A stretch of DNA of 64,000 nt from Actinomadura atramentaria DSM 43919 (GTDB taxonomy: Bacteria; Actinomycetota; Actinomycetes; Streptosporangiales; Streptosporangiaceae), in the NCBI RefSeq assembly GCF_000381885.1, contig NZ_KB907209.1:222478-286477 (forward strand), written 5' to 3'. The position numbers and the translations under genes were made by a program. Of this stretch, positions 47,276 through 55,374 are shown in pieces. Within the stretch, counting starts at the first letter, position 1. Each line of letters opens with the position of its first letter. Under the pieces are notes generated by a model that had not been told where the DNA came from, searched no databases, and saw only the letters and a program-made list of their open reading frames with translations.

Positions 47276-47752
47276 TCAGAGCTTGCGGTGGTCCCAGGTC
47301 GCGACGCGGTCCGGCTCCATGACGATGATCACGCGCTTGGCCATCGCCAGCTCGATGGCCTCGGCGAACTCCGGCTCCAAGGGCGCGCCGAGTTCCGGGA
47401 CGGGCAGTCCCGCGAGGCGCGCGCCGACGACCGCGCCGACCTTGAGGCGCGTGTCCGGGTCGTCGATGATGCGGCCGGTGCCGTACAGCGCGACGCCGCG
47501 CAGTTCGGAGTACTCCGACCCGTCCTCCACCAGGCAGGTCATGGTGGGGTCGCGGCGCAGGTTCAGGACCTTCTGCGAGCTGCGGTACGTGGAGAACGCG
47601 ATCCTGCCGTCCAGCAGCGTGTAGAACATCGTGACCAGGTGCGGCTCGCGCTCCTTGCCGAGCGTCGCCACCTGCACCTTGAAGGACGCCGCGAGGAACG
47701 CGCCGACCTCCTCGGGCGTCATCTTGATCCGGTCGCGCTTGCTGGTCCCCAC
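47276..47752 (-). CDS. Split-barrel flavin/F420-binding protein (PNPOx-like)
   Basis: 158 residues with the pyridoxamine-5'-phosphate-oxidase-like split barrel: VQVATLGKEREPHLVTMFYTLLDGRIAFST, then SQKVLNLRRDPTMTCLVEDG. In actinomycetes such proteins often use F420H2 or FMN to reduce small substrates. AGGAGG lies five bases before the GTG start. A TATCCT -10 sits further upstream. Substrate unknown. Confidence 0.85.
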   Translation of the reverse strand: MGTSKRDRIKMTPEEVGAFLAASFKVQVATLGKEREPHLVTMFYTLLDGRIAFSTYRSSQKVLNLRRDPTMTCLVEDGSEYSELRGVALYGTGRIIDDPDTRLKVGAVVGARLAGLPVPELGAPLEPEFAEAIELAMAKRVIIVMEPDRVATWDHRKL

Positions 47753-47846
47753 GGCTACCTCCTGGTCGGTCGGACCAGGATAACCAAACGCTTATTCGGG
47801 AGCGGGCCGCCGTCCCCCGGCGCGGTGGGGGACGGAGACCCGCGGG

Positions 47847-48209
47847 CTATTTGGGCTTCGCGGACGGCTGCCCGGACAGCGCCGCGATGCACTCGCGCAG
47901 CGCCGCCTGCACCTTGTCCTTGTTCTGCTGCGCCGCCGCGGACGCGCCCGGACCCGGCTTCGGCAGCTTCACGCCGTGCTGCTCCATGCAGTTGTTGAAC
48001 CGCGTCGCGGCGGCCTTCTGCCCGGCCTTGGTGGTCGGCATCGTGGGCAGCGCCGCCGGGATGGACGGCGTCCCGGCGGCCTGCGGCGACGACGCGGGCG
48101 CGGACGGCGCGGCCGACGCCGCCTTCTTGTCGCCGTCCGGGCCCCCGCAGCCGCCGAGCGCGAGCAGCAGCGCGGCAGCGGGGAGGACGGCGAGGTACGT
48201 GCGCTTCAT
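47847..48209 (-). CDS. Putative lipoprotein, unknown
   Basis: 120 residues from the ATG at 48209 (GGAAGGG ribosome site). Lipoprotein signal MKRTYLAVLPAAALLLALGGC, then an Ala/Ser/Pro-rich linker and a C-terminal domain with two Cys (RFNNCMEQHGVKLP and ALRECIAAL), a pattern common in small actinobacterial lipoproteins whose two Cys probably pair. No function assigned. Confidence 0.75.
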   Translation of the reverse strand: MKRTYLAVLPAAALLLALGGCGGPDGDKKAASAAPSAPASSPQAAGTPSIPAALPTMPTTKAGQKAAATRFNNCMEQHGVKLPKPGPGASAAAQQNKDKVQAALRECIAALSGQPSAKPK

Positions 48210-48464
48210 GAGTCCCTTCCTCCGGGGTGGGAGCGCCATGATGCCCAGAACGACCCCGTCCGGGTACAGGCATTTCCGTACAAGTGGAGCGCGCGGTTTT
48301 TAGCACCCGCGCGCACATCCGTCCCACCCGCCCCGCGCCGGGCGACGCCGCCGTGGCCCGTCCGGCACACGACACGCGCCGTCCGCGGGGTTCCAGCCCG
48401 CCCGACGCCCTTGATAGACAGGAAGCCCGGCGAACCGCCCGGTCCCGAGCGACCAAGGACGCCC

Positions 48465-49229
48465 ATGAAGAGGACGACCGACGGTGCAGGACCCGCCCCG
48501 CTCCCGCCGCCCGCCGGCGTCACCGCCGCCGCCGTGTTCCGGCCGGTGCGGTCCGGCAACGCCTTCGAGGAGACCGTCGAGCGGCTGCTGCAGGCCATCA
48601 AGCTCGGCGTCCTCGACCACGGCGACCGGCTGCCGCCCGAGCGGGAGCTCGCGCCGCTGCTCGGCATCGGCCGCGTCACGCTGCGCGAGGCCATCCACGT
48701 CCTCGCGCAGGAGGGGTACGTCGAGTCGCGGCGCGGCCGGTCCGGCGGGACGTTCGTGGTGTACCGGCGGCCCCGGCCCCGCCAGGACGACCTGCGCCGC
48801 GCCGTCGCCGAGATGGGCGACCGCCTCGCCGACACCCTCACCTTCCGGATGGCCGTCGAGACCGGCGCCGCGCAGGCCCTCGCCGCGACAGCCCTGTCCG
48901 CCGACCAGCGGACGCTGCTGCGCAGCCGCCTCGCCGAGGTCGACGCGGCGCGGCCCGCCGACTACCGCCGACTCGACACCGTCTTCCACCTGACCATCGC
49001 GGAACTGACCGGGTCACGGCTGCTCGCCGACGCCTGCGCCGACGCCCGGATGCGCGTCACCGACCTGCTCAACGCGATCCCCGTCCTCGGGCCCAACATC
49101 GAGCACGCGGCCGTCCAGCACGCCGCCATCGTGGACGCGATCCTGCTCGGCGACCCCGACGCCGCGCGGGCCGCCGTCACCGAGCACCTGGAGGCGACGG
49201 CCGCGCTGCTGCGCGGCTTCCTCACATGA
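48465..49229 (+). CDS. GntR-family regulator, FadR subfamily
   Basis: 254 residues. The winged HTH (FEETVERLLQAIKLGVLDHGDRLPPERELAPLLGIGRVTLREAIHVL) is standard GntR. The C-terminal all-helical FCD domain has the metal-ligand pattern DTVFHLTIAELTGS, then HAAIVDAILLGD and AVTEHLE. Such regulators respond to carboxylic acids. AAGGA ribosome site. It reads toward the site-2 protease gene but is separated by 66 bases. Target genes are not evident. Confidence 0.9.
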   Translation: MKRTTDGAGPAPLPPPAGVTAAAVFRPVRSGNAFEETVERLLQAIKLGVLDHGDRLPPERELAPLLGIGRVTLREAIHVLAQEGYVESRRGRSGGTFVVYRRPRPRQDDLRRAVAEMGDRLADTLTFRMAVETGAAQALAATALSADQRTLLRSRLAEVDAARPADYRRLDTVFHLTIAELTGSRLLADACADARMRVTDLLNAIPVLGPNIEHAAVQHAAIVDAILLGDPDAARAAVTEHLEATAALLRGFLT

Positions 49230-49295
49230 CCGGCGGCGCCCCGCCATGACGTACGCTGAGTGGGTTCCCACGGTGATCACGAAGGGGTCGCGGGC

Positions 49296-50600
49296 ATGAT
49301 CTGGCTGGCCGGTGTGCTCATCCTGTTCTTCGGCCTGCTGATCTCGATCGCGCTGCACGAGCTGGGGCACTTCACGTTCGCCAAGCTGTTCGGCGTCCGC
49401 GTCCCGCAGTACATGGTCGGCTTCGGGCCGACGCTGTGGTCGAAGACCAGGGGCGAGACCGAGTACGGCGTCAAGTGGATACCGCTCGGCGGGTACATCC
49501 GCATGATCGGGATGCTGCCGCCCCGGCGCGGCGACGCCGAGGGGCGGGTGCGCAGCGTCAGCTCCGGGCCCTGGCAGGGGCTGATCGAGTCGGCGCGCGG
49601 CGCGGCGCTGGAAGAGGTGCGGCCCGGCGACGAGGACCGCGTCTTCTACCGCAAGAAGTGGTGGCAGAAGCTCATCATCATGTTCGCCGGGCCCGCGGTG
49701 AACCTGGTGCTCGCCGCGATCGTGTTCGCGGTGCTGCTGATGGGGTTCGGCGCGCAGACGGCCAAGTCCGACCCGGTCGTGAACAGCGTCTCCGAGTGCG
49801 TGCTGCCCGCGTCGTCCACGGCGACGTCGTGCCCGGCGGGCGCGCAGCCCACGCCCGCGGCGCGGGCCGGACTCCAGCCGGGGGACCGGATCGTCGCGTT
49901 CGACGGGCGGAAGGTCACGTCCTACACCGAGGTGCAGGAGCAGATCCGCGCGTCGGCGGGCAAGAACGTCGCGATCGACGTGGAGCGCGGCGGGCGGACC
50001 GTCACGCTGCACGCGCCGATCATCGAGAACCAGATGCCCGACCTCAAGGACCTCGACAAGACCGTCACGGTCGGGTACCTCGGCATCGCGCCCGTCACCC
50101 GCGTCGTGTACGAGCGGCAGGGGCCGGTGGCGGTCGTCAAGTACATGGGCGAGCTGACGTCCCGCACGGCGGGCGCGCTGCTGCACATGCCGCAGAAGAT
50201 GGTCGGCGTCTGGCACGCCGCGTTCGGCGACGAGAAGCGCGACCCGAACGGGCCGATCGGCGTCGTCGGGGTGAGCCGCCTCGGCGGTGAGCTGGCCGCG
50301 TCCCACGAGCCGACCAAGAGCAAGGTCTACGGGCTGATCGGGCTGATCGGCTCGCTGAACCTCGCGGTGGGGCTGTTCAACCTCGTCCCGCTGCTGCCGC
50401 TCGACGGCGGGCACATGGCGGGGGCGCTGCTGGAGGCGCTGAAGAAGTTCTTCGCCCGGACGCTGCGCCGCCCCGACCCCGGGCCGGTGGACGTCGCGAA
50501 GGCGCTGCCGGTCACCTACGTCATGGCGGCCGTGCTGATCGTCATGGGCGGGCTGCTGGTCTACGCGGACCTGTTCAACCCGATCCGGCTCACCGGCTAG
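49296..50600 (+). CDS. Site-2 (RIP) zinc metalloprotease, RseP/Rip1-like
   Basis: 434 residues. The N-terminal membrane helix has the zinc motif ALHELGHFTFAK, a PDZ domain follows near residues 165-250 (ARAGLQPGDRIVAFDGRKV), and the C-terminal LDGGHMAGAL supplies the third zinc ligand. It cuts anti-sigma factors or other membrane proteins inside the bilayer. The usual dxr and ispG neighbours are absent. ATG at 49296 with GAAGGGG upstream. Its stop overlaps the convergent TetR gene by four bases. Confidence 0.93.
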   Translation: MIWLAGVLILFFGLLISIALHELGHFTFAKLFGVRVPQYMVGFGPTLWSKTRGETEYGVKWIPLGGYIRMIGMLPPRRGDAEGRVRSVSSGPWQGLIESARGAALEEVRPGDEDRVFYRKKWWQKLIIMFAGPAVNLVLAAIVFAVLLMGFGAQTAKSDPVVNSVSECVLPASSTATSCPAGAQPTPAARAGLQPGDRIVAFDGRKVTSYTEVQEQIRASAGKNVAIDVERGGRTVTLHAPIIENQMPDLKDLDKTVTVGYLGIAPVTRVVYERQGPVAVVKYMGELTSRTAGALLHMPQKMVGVWHAAFGDEKRDPNGPIGVVGVSRLGGELAASHEPTKSKVYGLIGLIGSLNLAVGLFNLVPLLPLDGGHMAGALLEALKKFFARTLRRPDPGPVDVAKALPVTYVMAAVLIVMGGLLVYADLFNPIRLTG

Positions 50601-51376
50601 GCGGGTTCCGCGCCGTCGAGGCGGTGCGGGGACGGCTCCAGGAGCGGGACGAGGAAGCGGCGCGCGACCGTCGCGAGCTGCGCGTCGTCGTCCAGGTCCA
50701 CGAGCCGGCTCGGGATCGCCAGGAACGAGCCGGTGACGCGGACCATCAGCTCCGCCACCAGGTCGACGTCCAGCTCGGCGGGCACGTCGCCCGCGCGCTG
50801 CTCGCGGCGGAGCTGACCCGCGACGAACTCCCGGACGACGGCGAGCGTGCGGCCGCCGTCGTTGACCATCGACGGCATGATGAGGTCCGGTTCCGTCTCG
50901 ATCAGGCCGCCGATCAGCGGGTTCCCGCGGATCGCCCTCAGCGAGCTGACGAAGCCCAGCACCACGCGGTCGGCGGCGGTCCCGGCGCGCTCGATGTCGC
51001 TCAGGAAACGGTCGAAGTAGCGGCGGAACTCGCGGCGGACGACCTGCTCGACCAGCGCGTCCTTGGTGGCGAAGCGGCGGTAGACGGTGATGCGGGAGAC
51101 GTTCGCGCGGCGGGCGACGTCCTCCATCGTGGTCCGCTGGATGCCGGTGCGGCAGAACTGCTCGTAGGCGGCGTCGAGGATCTTGGCGCGGGAGGCGTCG
51201 GGGCCGTCCGCGCGCTCGACGGCGTCCTCGTAGGCGCGTTCCAACAGCGACTCCGACTCGGATGACGCCATGAGCAGGGACAGGACCGGATCCACGATGT
51301 CTCCCCCGGAGTCGCGCGCTTCATCGGCCGCCCGCGGTGCCCGCCGGTGCCGGTGATACGTAGATGCATTCTCCAT
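50597..51376 (-). CDS. TetR-family regulator
   Basis: 259 residues. The HTH is AKILDAAYEQFCRTGIQRTTMEDVARRANVSRITVYRRFATKDAL; a helical ligand domain follows. The 40 residues before the HTH are unusually long, and an internal GTG near 51298 could be the true start. An inverted pair TGATAC/GTATCA flanks the annotated start and could be its own operator. It is divergent from a split-barrel gene. Confidence 0.88.
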   Translation of the reverse strand: MENASTYHRHRRAPRAADEARDSGGDIVDPVLSLLMASSESESLLERAYEDAVERADGPDASRAKILDAAYEQFCRTGIQRTTMEDVARRANVSRITVYRRFATKDALVEQVVRREFRRYFDRFLSDIERAGTAADRVVLGFVSSLRAIRGNPLIGGLIETEPDLIMPSMVNDGGRTLAVVREFVAGQLRREQRAGDVPAELDVDLVAELMVRVTGSFLAIPSRLVDLDDDAQLATVARRFLVPLLEPSPHRLDGAEPA

Positions 51377-51388
51377 ATCAAAGTATCA
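51354..51388. promoter_or_regulatory. Candidate TetR autoregulatory site
   Basis: TGATAC (51354-51359) and GTATCA (51383-51388) form an inverted pair around an A/T-rich centre in the TetR/split-barrel promoter region. The inner sequence GATGCAT-TCTCC-ATATC is a weaker dyad. No experimental support. Confidence 0.3.
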
Positions 51389-51434
51389 GCCCGGTGCGCG
51401 GAATAGCCTCGGGCGCGGGCGGCTTGTCGCTGGC

Positions 51435-51866
51435 ATGACGACTGCATCCTTCGATCCGCGCGCGCTGCTGGCGGCGAGCCGCCTCGGCGTGCTCGCGACG
51501 ATCAAGTCGGACGGCCGCCCGCAGCTCTCGCCCGTCATGCCGTACTTCGACGCGGCCGCGGGCGTCCTGTACGTCTCGATGACCGAGGGCCGCGCGAAGA
51601 CCGCGAACCTGCGCCGCGACCCGCGCGCGGCCCTGGAGGTCACGAGCGCCGACGGCCGCTCCTGGGCGACCGCCGAGGGCCCGGTCACCCTCACCGGCCC
51701 GGGCACCGACCCGCACGGCCCGGAGGTCGAGGCCCTGGTGGACTACTACCGCCTCGCGGCCGGAGAGCACCCGGACTGGGACGAGTACCGCACAGTGATG
51801 GTCGCGGACCGCCGCGTACTGATGACGATGGCGGTCGACCATGTCTACGGCGAAACGATCGCCTGA
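51435..51866 (+). CDS. F420/FMN-dependent split-barrel protein (PNPOx-like)
   Basis: 143 residues of the Rv1155-type PPOX family: LLAASRLGVLATIKSDGRPQLSPVMPYFD and EGRAKTANLRRDPRAALEV. Members reduce or bind F420 or heme-derived compounds. TAGCCT at 51404-51409 could be its -10. It is followed by a strong terminator and then the CRISPR array. Confidence 0.85.
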   Translation: MTTASFDPRALLAASRLGVLATIKSDGRPQLSPVMPYFDAAAGVLYVSMTEGRAKTANLRRDPRAALEVTSADGRSWATAEGPVTLTGPGTDPHGPEVEALVDYYRLAAGEHPDWDEYRTVMVADRRVLMTMAVDHVYGETIA

Positions 51867-51877
51867 CGAAACACAGC

Positions 51878-51908
51878 GCCGCGCGCCGGTCTCCGACCGG
51901 CGCGCGGC
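51878..51908. terminator. Terminator between split-barrel gene and CRISPR
   Basis: A perfect 14-bp stem (51878-51891 with 51895-51908), TCC loop. It ends the plus-strand gene and could also end CRISPR transcription from the right. Confidence 0.85.
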
Positions 51909-51922
51909 ACTGTGCTTCATGA

Positions 51923-52416
51923 GATTGGAACCCTCGCAGGGTGATGAGCAGGCGCCGATCATCAGGCCCGTGACCCACGGCCCGGCCAGGTTGCGAACCT
52001 TCGCAGGGTGATGAGCAGGCGGTTGTCGTGTCGCGTGTGGCCGTATCGGGCCACAGTTGCGAACCCTCGCAGGGTGATGAGCAGGGATCGCGGCCTCCCA
52101 GTCGCTCGGCTCGCACCACCCGATGTTGCGAACCCTCGCAGGGTGATGAGCAGGAGCATCGCTGCGTCCCTGGAGAGCCCGGCGGTGATGGTTGCGAACC
52201 CTCGCAGGGTGATGAGCAGGGTCAGCCCGTCGCTGATCGGCAACTTGCTCAAGGTGTTGCGAACCCTCGCAGGGTGATGAGCAGGCGGTGCCGTCGCCGT
52301 CGGACTGCTCGGCGGCGGGTTGCGAACCCTCGCAGGGTGATGAGCAGGTGGGCGATCTCGGCGTCCGGGGTGTGTCGCGACGGCTCGTTGCGAACCCTCG
52401 CAGGGTGATGAGCAGG
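51923..52416 (-). CRISPR. CRISPR array, 8 repeats, 7 spacers
   Basis: Eight 30-base repeats start at 51923, 51990, 52056, 52125, 52191, 52256, 52319 and 52387. Each has the palindromic core ACCCTCGCAGGGT and, on the plus strand, ends GATGAGCAGG. Spacers are 37, 36, 39, 36, 35, 33 and 38 bases and all differ. The leftmost repeat has three changes, all at its left end, and the second has one; the other six are identical. A decayed terminal repeat marks the trailer, so transcription is probably on the minus strand from the right. No cas gene is in the window. Variable spacer length argues against type I-E. Confidence 0.97.
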
Positions 52417-52538
52417 ACCAGAGTAAAGCCGCTGGTCGGCAGGGGGCCGTGGGTGGGCTTGCCGACCATTTTTGCAATGAACCTCCGGTCGTGCAGGAAC
52501 CCTGGGAGGTTCGCTGAAAAGACGGGGTCGTCTGTTTG
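52417..52538 (-). promoter_or_regulatory. Probable CRISPR leader
   Basis: The stretch beside the identical repeats carries the local A/T-rich segment TTTTTGCAATGAA and no gene. It is bounded on the right by the aldo/keto reductase terminator. Leader assignment rests on the decay of the opposite-end repeat. Confidence 0.5.
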
Positions 52539-52571
52539 ACCCGACGCGCTGCTGAGCAGCGCGCCGGGTCT
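52539..52571. terminator. Terminator of aldo/keto reductase gene
   Basis: An inverted repeat of about 15 bp with one mismatch (GACCCGACGCGCTG with its near complement ending GCCGGGTC) lies ten bases past the reductase stop on the minus strand. Confidence 0.75.
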
Positions 52572-52580
52572 GGAACGACC

Positions 52581-53597
52581 TTAGTCTTCGCGGGCCGCTG
52601 AGGTCGGGCTCATGTCGGCGCAGCGGTCGCCCGCCACCTGGGCGGCGATCGGTTCGAGTTTCTTGAGTTCGTCGTCGGTCAGGGTGATGCGGGTCGCGGC
52701 GGCGTTCTCCAGGAGGCGGGCGCGGCGGCGCGTGCCCGGGATGGGGACGACGGTCAGGTCGTGGACCCGCGCGCGCTGCTGCACCCAGGCGAGGGCGATC
52801 TGGGCGATGGTCGCGTCGTGGTCGGCGGCGATCTCGCGCAGGGGCGTCAGCAGGGCGGCGTTCGCGGCGGCGTTGTCGCCGGTGAAGCGCGGCATCAGCC
52901 GCCGGAAGTCGTTGTTCTGCAGTTCCGCGGCATTGGAGAAGGAGCCCGTCAGGAAACCGCGGCCGAGCGGCGAGTACGGGACGAACGCGACGCCGAGTTC
53001 GGCGGCTGCGCCCACGGCGCTGCGCTCCACGTCCCGGCTGAAGACCGACCATTCCGATTGGATGGCGGCGATCGGGTGGATGGCGTGCGCCTCGCGCAGT
53101 TCCGCACCCGTGACCTCGCTCAGGCCGAGGTGCTTCACCTTTCCCGCCTGCACGAGTTCGGCCATCGCGCCGACGGATTCGGCGAGCGGGACGGCCGGGT
53201 CGCGGCGGTGCATGTAATAGAGGTCGATCGCGTCCACGCCGAGGCGGCACAGGCTCGCCTCGACGGCCGTCCGAATGTAGGCGGGGTCGTTGCGGATGGC
53301 CCGGTACGTCGGGTCGTCGGCACGGCGCTCGATGGCGAATTTCGTGGCCACGGCCAGTTCGTCGCGGTGCGCGGCGATGAATGGCGCGAGGAATTCTTCG
53401 TTGCGGCCGATTCCGTACATGTCGGCGGTGTCGATGAGGGTGACGCCCGTCTCGACGGCGGCTTCGAGGGTGTCGCGGGCGGCGGCCTCGTCCGTCTCGC
53501 CGTAGGCGTCGCTGATGCCCATCGCGCCGAAGCCCTGGACGCCGACGACGGGGCCGCCGCGTCCGAGTTCGGCGGTGTCGATCCGTTCGATGCTCAT
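52581..53597 (-). CDS. Aldo/keto reductase
   Basis: 338 residues, (beta/alpha)8 barrel. The catalytic tetrad is visible: Asp and Tyr in LIDTADMYGIGRNEEF, Lys in LAVATKFAI and His in YYMHRRDP. The NADPH region is VVPIPGTRRRARLLENAAA. It reduces aldehydes or ketones; subfamily members detoxify methylglyoxal and similar. ATG at 53597 is fixed by a leaderless promoter with a MerR-type 19-bp spacer, so induction by a reactive compound is likely. No merR gene is adjacent. Confidence 0.9.
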   Translation of the reverse strand: MSIERIDTAELGRGGPVVGVQGFGAMGISDAYGETDEAAARDTLEAAVETGVTLIDTADMYGIGRNEEFLAPFIAAHRDELAVATKFAIERRADDPTYRAIRNDPAYIRTAVEASLCRLGVDAIDLYYMHRRDPAVPLAESVGAMAELVQAGKVKHLGLSEVTGAELREAHAIHPIAAIQSEWSVFSRDVERSAVGAAAELGVAFVPYSPLGRGFLTGSFSNAAELQNNDFRRLMPRFTGDNAAANAALLTPLREIAADHDATIAQIALAWVQQRARVHDLTVVPIPGTRRRARLLENAAATRITLTDDELKKLEPIAAQVAGDRCADMSPTSAARED

Positions 53598-53635
53598 GGC
53601 CGCCACGTTAGGAACCTGGAGCGCACTCCAGGCAA
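53598..53635 (-). promoter_or_regulatory. MerR-type promoter/operator, leaderless
   Basis: Minus strand: -35 TTGCCT (53635-53630), a 19-bp spacer, -10 TAACGT (53610-53605), seven bases, then ATG at 53597. The dyad CCTGGAG-TGCG-CTCCAGG (53632-53615) sits between the two elements. An over-long spacer holding a dyad is the hallmark of promoters activated by MerR-family proteins. Confidence 0.65.
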
Positions 53636-53664
53636 GCCGATTGGCGCGTTCCAAAGAAGGCCGC

Positions 53665-53691
53665 GCGGCCCGGTGCGGGACACCGGGCCGC
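53665..53691. terminator. Terminator of VOC gene
   Basis: A perfect 11-bp stem, GCGGCCCGGTG with its complement, and a five-base loop lie downstream of the VOC gene stop on the minus strand. Confidence 0.75.
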
Positions 53692-53753
53692 TCAGACCGT
53701 CCAACGGCCGTCGCGTCGCGGCCGGGCGGACCGCCGCGCGCGGGGCGCGTCGG

Positions 53754-54110
53754 TCACCGGTCCTGGATGAGCCCGAGGACGTTCCCGTCGGGGTCGGTGA
53801 CCGTGGCGACCAGGCGGCCGCCGCCGACGTCGCGCGGCTCGTCCTTGACGGTCGCGCCCGCGGCGGTCACCTCGTCGATCTTGGCCTTGATGTCCTGGAC
53901 GTGCCAGTGCGCGACGGGCGAGGTCATGCCCTGCGCCGCAGCCGCCGGGACGAGCCCGATCTGCTGCCCGCCCGCCTCGTACCCGACGTAGTAGGGCGAG
54001 TCGGTCGTCGGCTCGACGCCGAGCAGCGCGGTGTACGTCGCCTTGGCCGCCACGAGGTCGGTGACGGGGTGCAGCACGGTCTGGATTCCGAGCGTGGTCG
54101 AGGTGGTCAT
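53754..54110 (-). CDS. VOC-family (glyoxalase/bleomycin-resistance-like) protein
   Basis: 118 residues, one vicinal-oxygen-chelate module pair: TVLHPVTDLVAAKATYTALLG, then WHVQDIKAKIDEVTAAGATV and ATVTDPDGNVLGLIQD. The usual N-terminal metal ligand His is in VLHPV. It could be a lyase, isomerase or binding protein; family members are too diverse to say. GGAGG ribosome site. A TAGCCT -10 lies about 60 bases upstream. Confidence 0.85.
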   Translation of the reverse strand: MTTSTTLGIQTVLHPVTDLVAAKATYTALLGVEPTTDSPYYVGYEAGGQQIGLVPAAAAQGMTSPVAHWHVQDIKAKIDEVTAAGATVKDEPRDVGGGRLVATVTDPDGNVLGLIQDR

Positions 54111-54372
54111 GCAAGCCTCCGTGATCGCGGTTCGCGAGCCCCGCGGAATCCCGCGAGCTCATGCAGATCAGGCTAGGCGCGCCCAGGTCAGGCCCGCTTC
54201 TCGATTCCTGACCGATCAGGTCCGCCCCACACCCGACCACCCGCGCGGTCCGGGGTCCGCGCCCACCTGCCCCCGGACGACCCGGGCGATTGGAGACCGG
54301 GACGGGCCGTCCCGCGGTCGGCTCGAGCTGGAGCGGTCACCGCGTCGTGATCGTGGACGGAGGAAGGCGCCC
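54111..54372. other. Intergenic region without recognised gene
   Basis: No gene recognised. It contains the palindrome CCTGACCGATCAGG (54207-54220) upstream of the VOC gene, a possible operator. The short open frames here lack ribosome sites and family resemblance. Confidence 0.5.
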
Positions 54373-55290
54373 TCAACAGGCAGCGCGCAGCCAACGGTCG
54401 GTGACCGACCGAGCGAGCGTGCGAGGAGGTGAGCCGTCAAGGCTTATTTGAACGATGTCATCGAAACCGAACAGCAGGTGTTCGCCCGTATCGTCGAAGG
54501 AGACGGGACTCGTGCCGGGGTCGCCCTCGGCGCATGAACGCCGCCAGACCCGCCGGAGCGGACCGCCGTCCGCACGCATGACCGCAACGTTGAAGAACGC
54601 CCCCAGATCAGATGTGTAGGCGACCGCGAGCAGGAAGCCGTCCGGTGACAGATCCGCGGAGTAGATCTCGTAGATGTCCTGATCGCCGTCTTCGAGCAGC
54701 ACTGTGGCGTCAGTGAGCGGGTCGGACCGGTCGAGACGACAGCGCAGGACACGGCGATGCTGCGGTCGGTCCGGCGCTCCGACGACCGTGAGGACGGCCG
54801 TGCCGTCGGGGCCGGCCGAGACGCCGCGCACGTGGACGCCGGGATCGGAGAGTGCCCACGTGCGCGCAGGCCCTTCAGCGCGCACCGGAGCGGCGACAAG
54901 ATATTCCTCCGGACCCGTGACTCCCGCATCGAGAACGATGAGTACATGCGCGGCGCCGGGTGTAAGAGCCATGTCATAAATGATGGAGTGCCGCAGTGGC
55001 GGACAGGTGATCTTTCGAATCGCCGGCGTTCGACGGTCGCTGTCACCTGGCGTGACCTCAAAAATGGCCCGCGGCTGCTGCGCGGGAACGTCTGCCATGA
55101 TGGCGTCGGCGACGACCGTCCCATCGCCGACGGCGACACCCGCATTCCATCGCCACCCGTTCGGGGGACGGACGTGTGTGCGGTCGAAGTCGCCCGCGCG
55201 ATGGACGGTCAATTCTGGTGACATGGAGCCATCGTTCTGTCCGCTGAGGCAGGCGTACTGGCCGCGTGTACCCGCCGCGATCATCGGCAT
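54373..55290 (-). CDS. Beta-propeller-like protein, unknown
   Basis: 305 residues without signal peptide. Repeated blade-like strands with Asp-Gly turns occur: MALTPGAAHVLIVLDAG, GVSAGPDGTAVLTVVGAP, YSADLSPDGFLLAVAYTSD, SFDDTGEHLLFGFDDIVQI, the TolB/WD40-like pattern of a six- or seven-bladed propeller. The DNA is visibly less GC-rich than its neighbours and third positions are less biased, hinting at recent acquisition. No partner genes nearby, and the start (55290) is weakly supported by CGGAGAG. Confidence 0.65.
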   Translation of the reverse strand: MPMIAAGTRGQYACLSGQNDGSMSPELTVHRAGDFDRTHVRPPNGWRWNAGVAVGDGTVVADAIMADVPAQQPRAIFEVTPGDSDRRTPAIRKITCPPLRHSIIYDMALTPGAAHVLIVLDAGVTGPEEYLVAAPVRAEGPARTWALSDPGVHVRGVSAGPDGTAVLTVVGAPDRPQHRRVLRCRLDRSDPLTDATVLLEDGDQDIYEIYSADLSPDGFLLAVAYTSDLGAFFNVAVMRADGGPLRRVWRRSCAEGDPGTSPVSFDDTGEHLLFGFDDIVQISLDGSPPRTLARSVTDRWLRAAC

Positions 55291-55374
55291 CGGCGCTCTC
55301 CGGGAGAGTGAGTTGAATGGTCGCTGAATCGCCAGAAGTCGTTCGTGCGCAGGTGGACCGCCCGGCCTTCCCCG

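Noticed and set aside
51923..52416. Long open frames reading through the CRISPR array (repeated VANPRRVMSR-like peptide)
   Set aside because: They arise only because the repeat is open in several frames; regular spacing and unique spacers identify a CRISPR array.
54188..54440. Short overlapping frames between the VOC gene and the propeller-like gene
   Set aside because: No ribosome sites and no resemblance; treated as intergenic.
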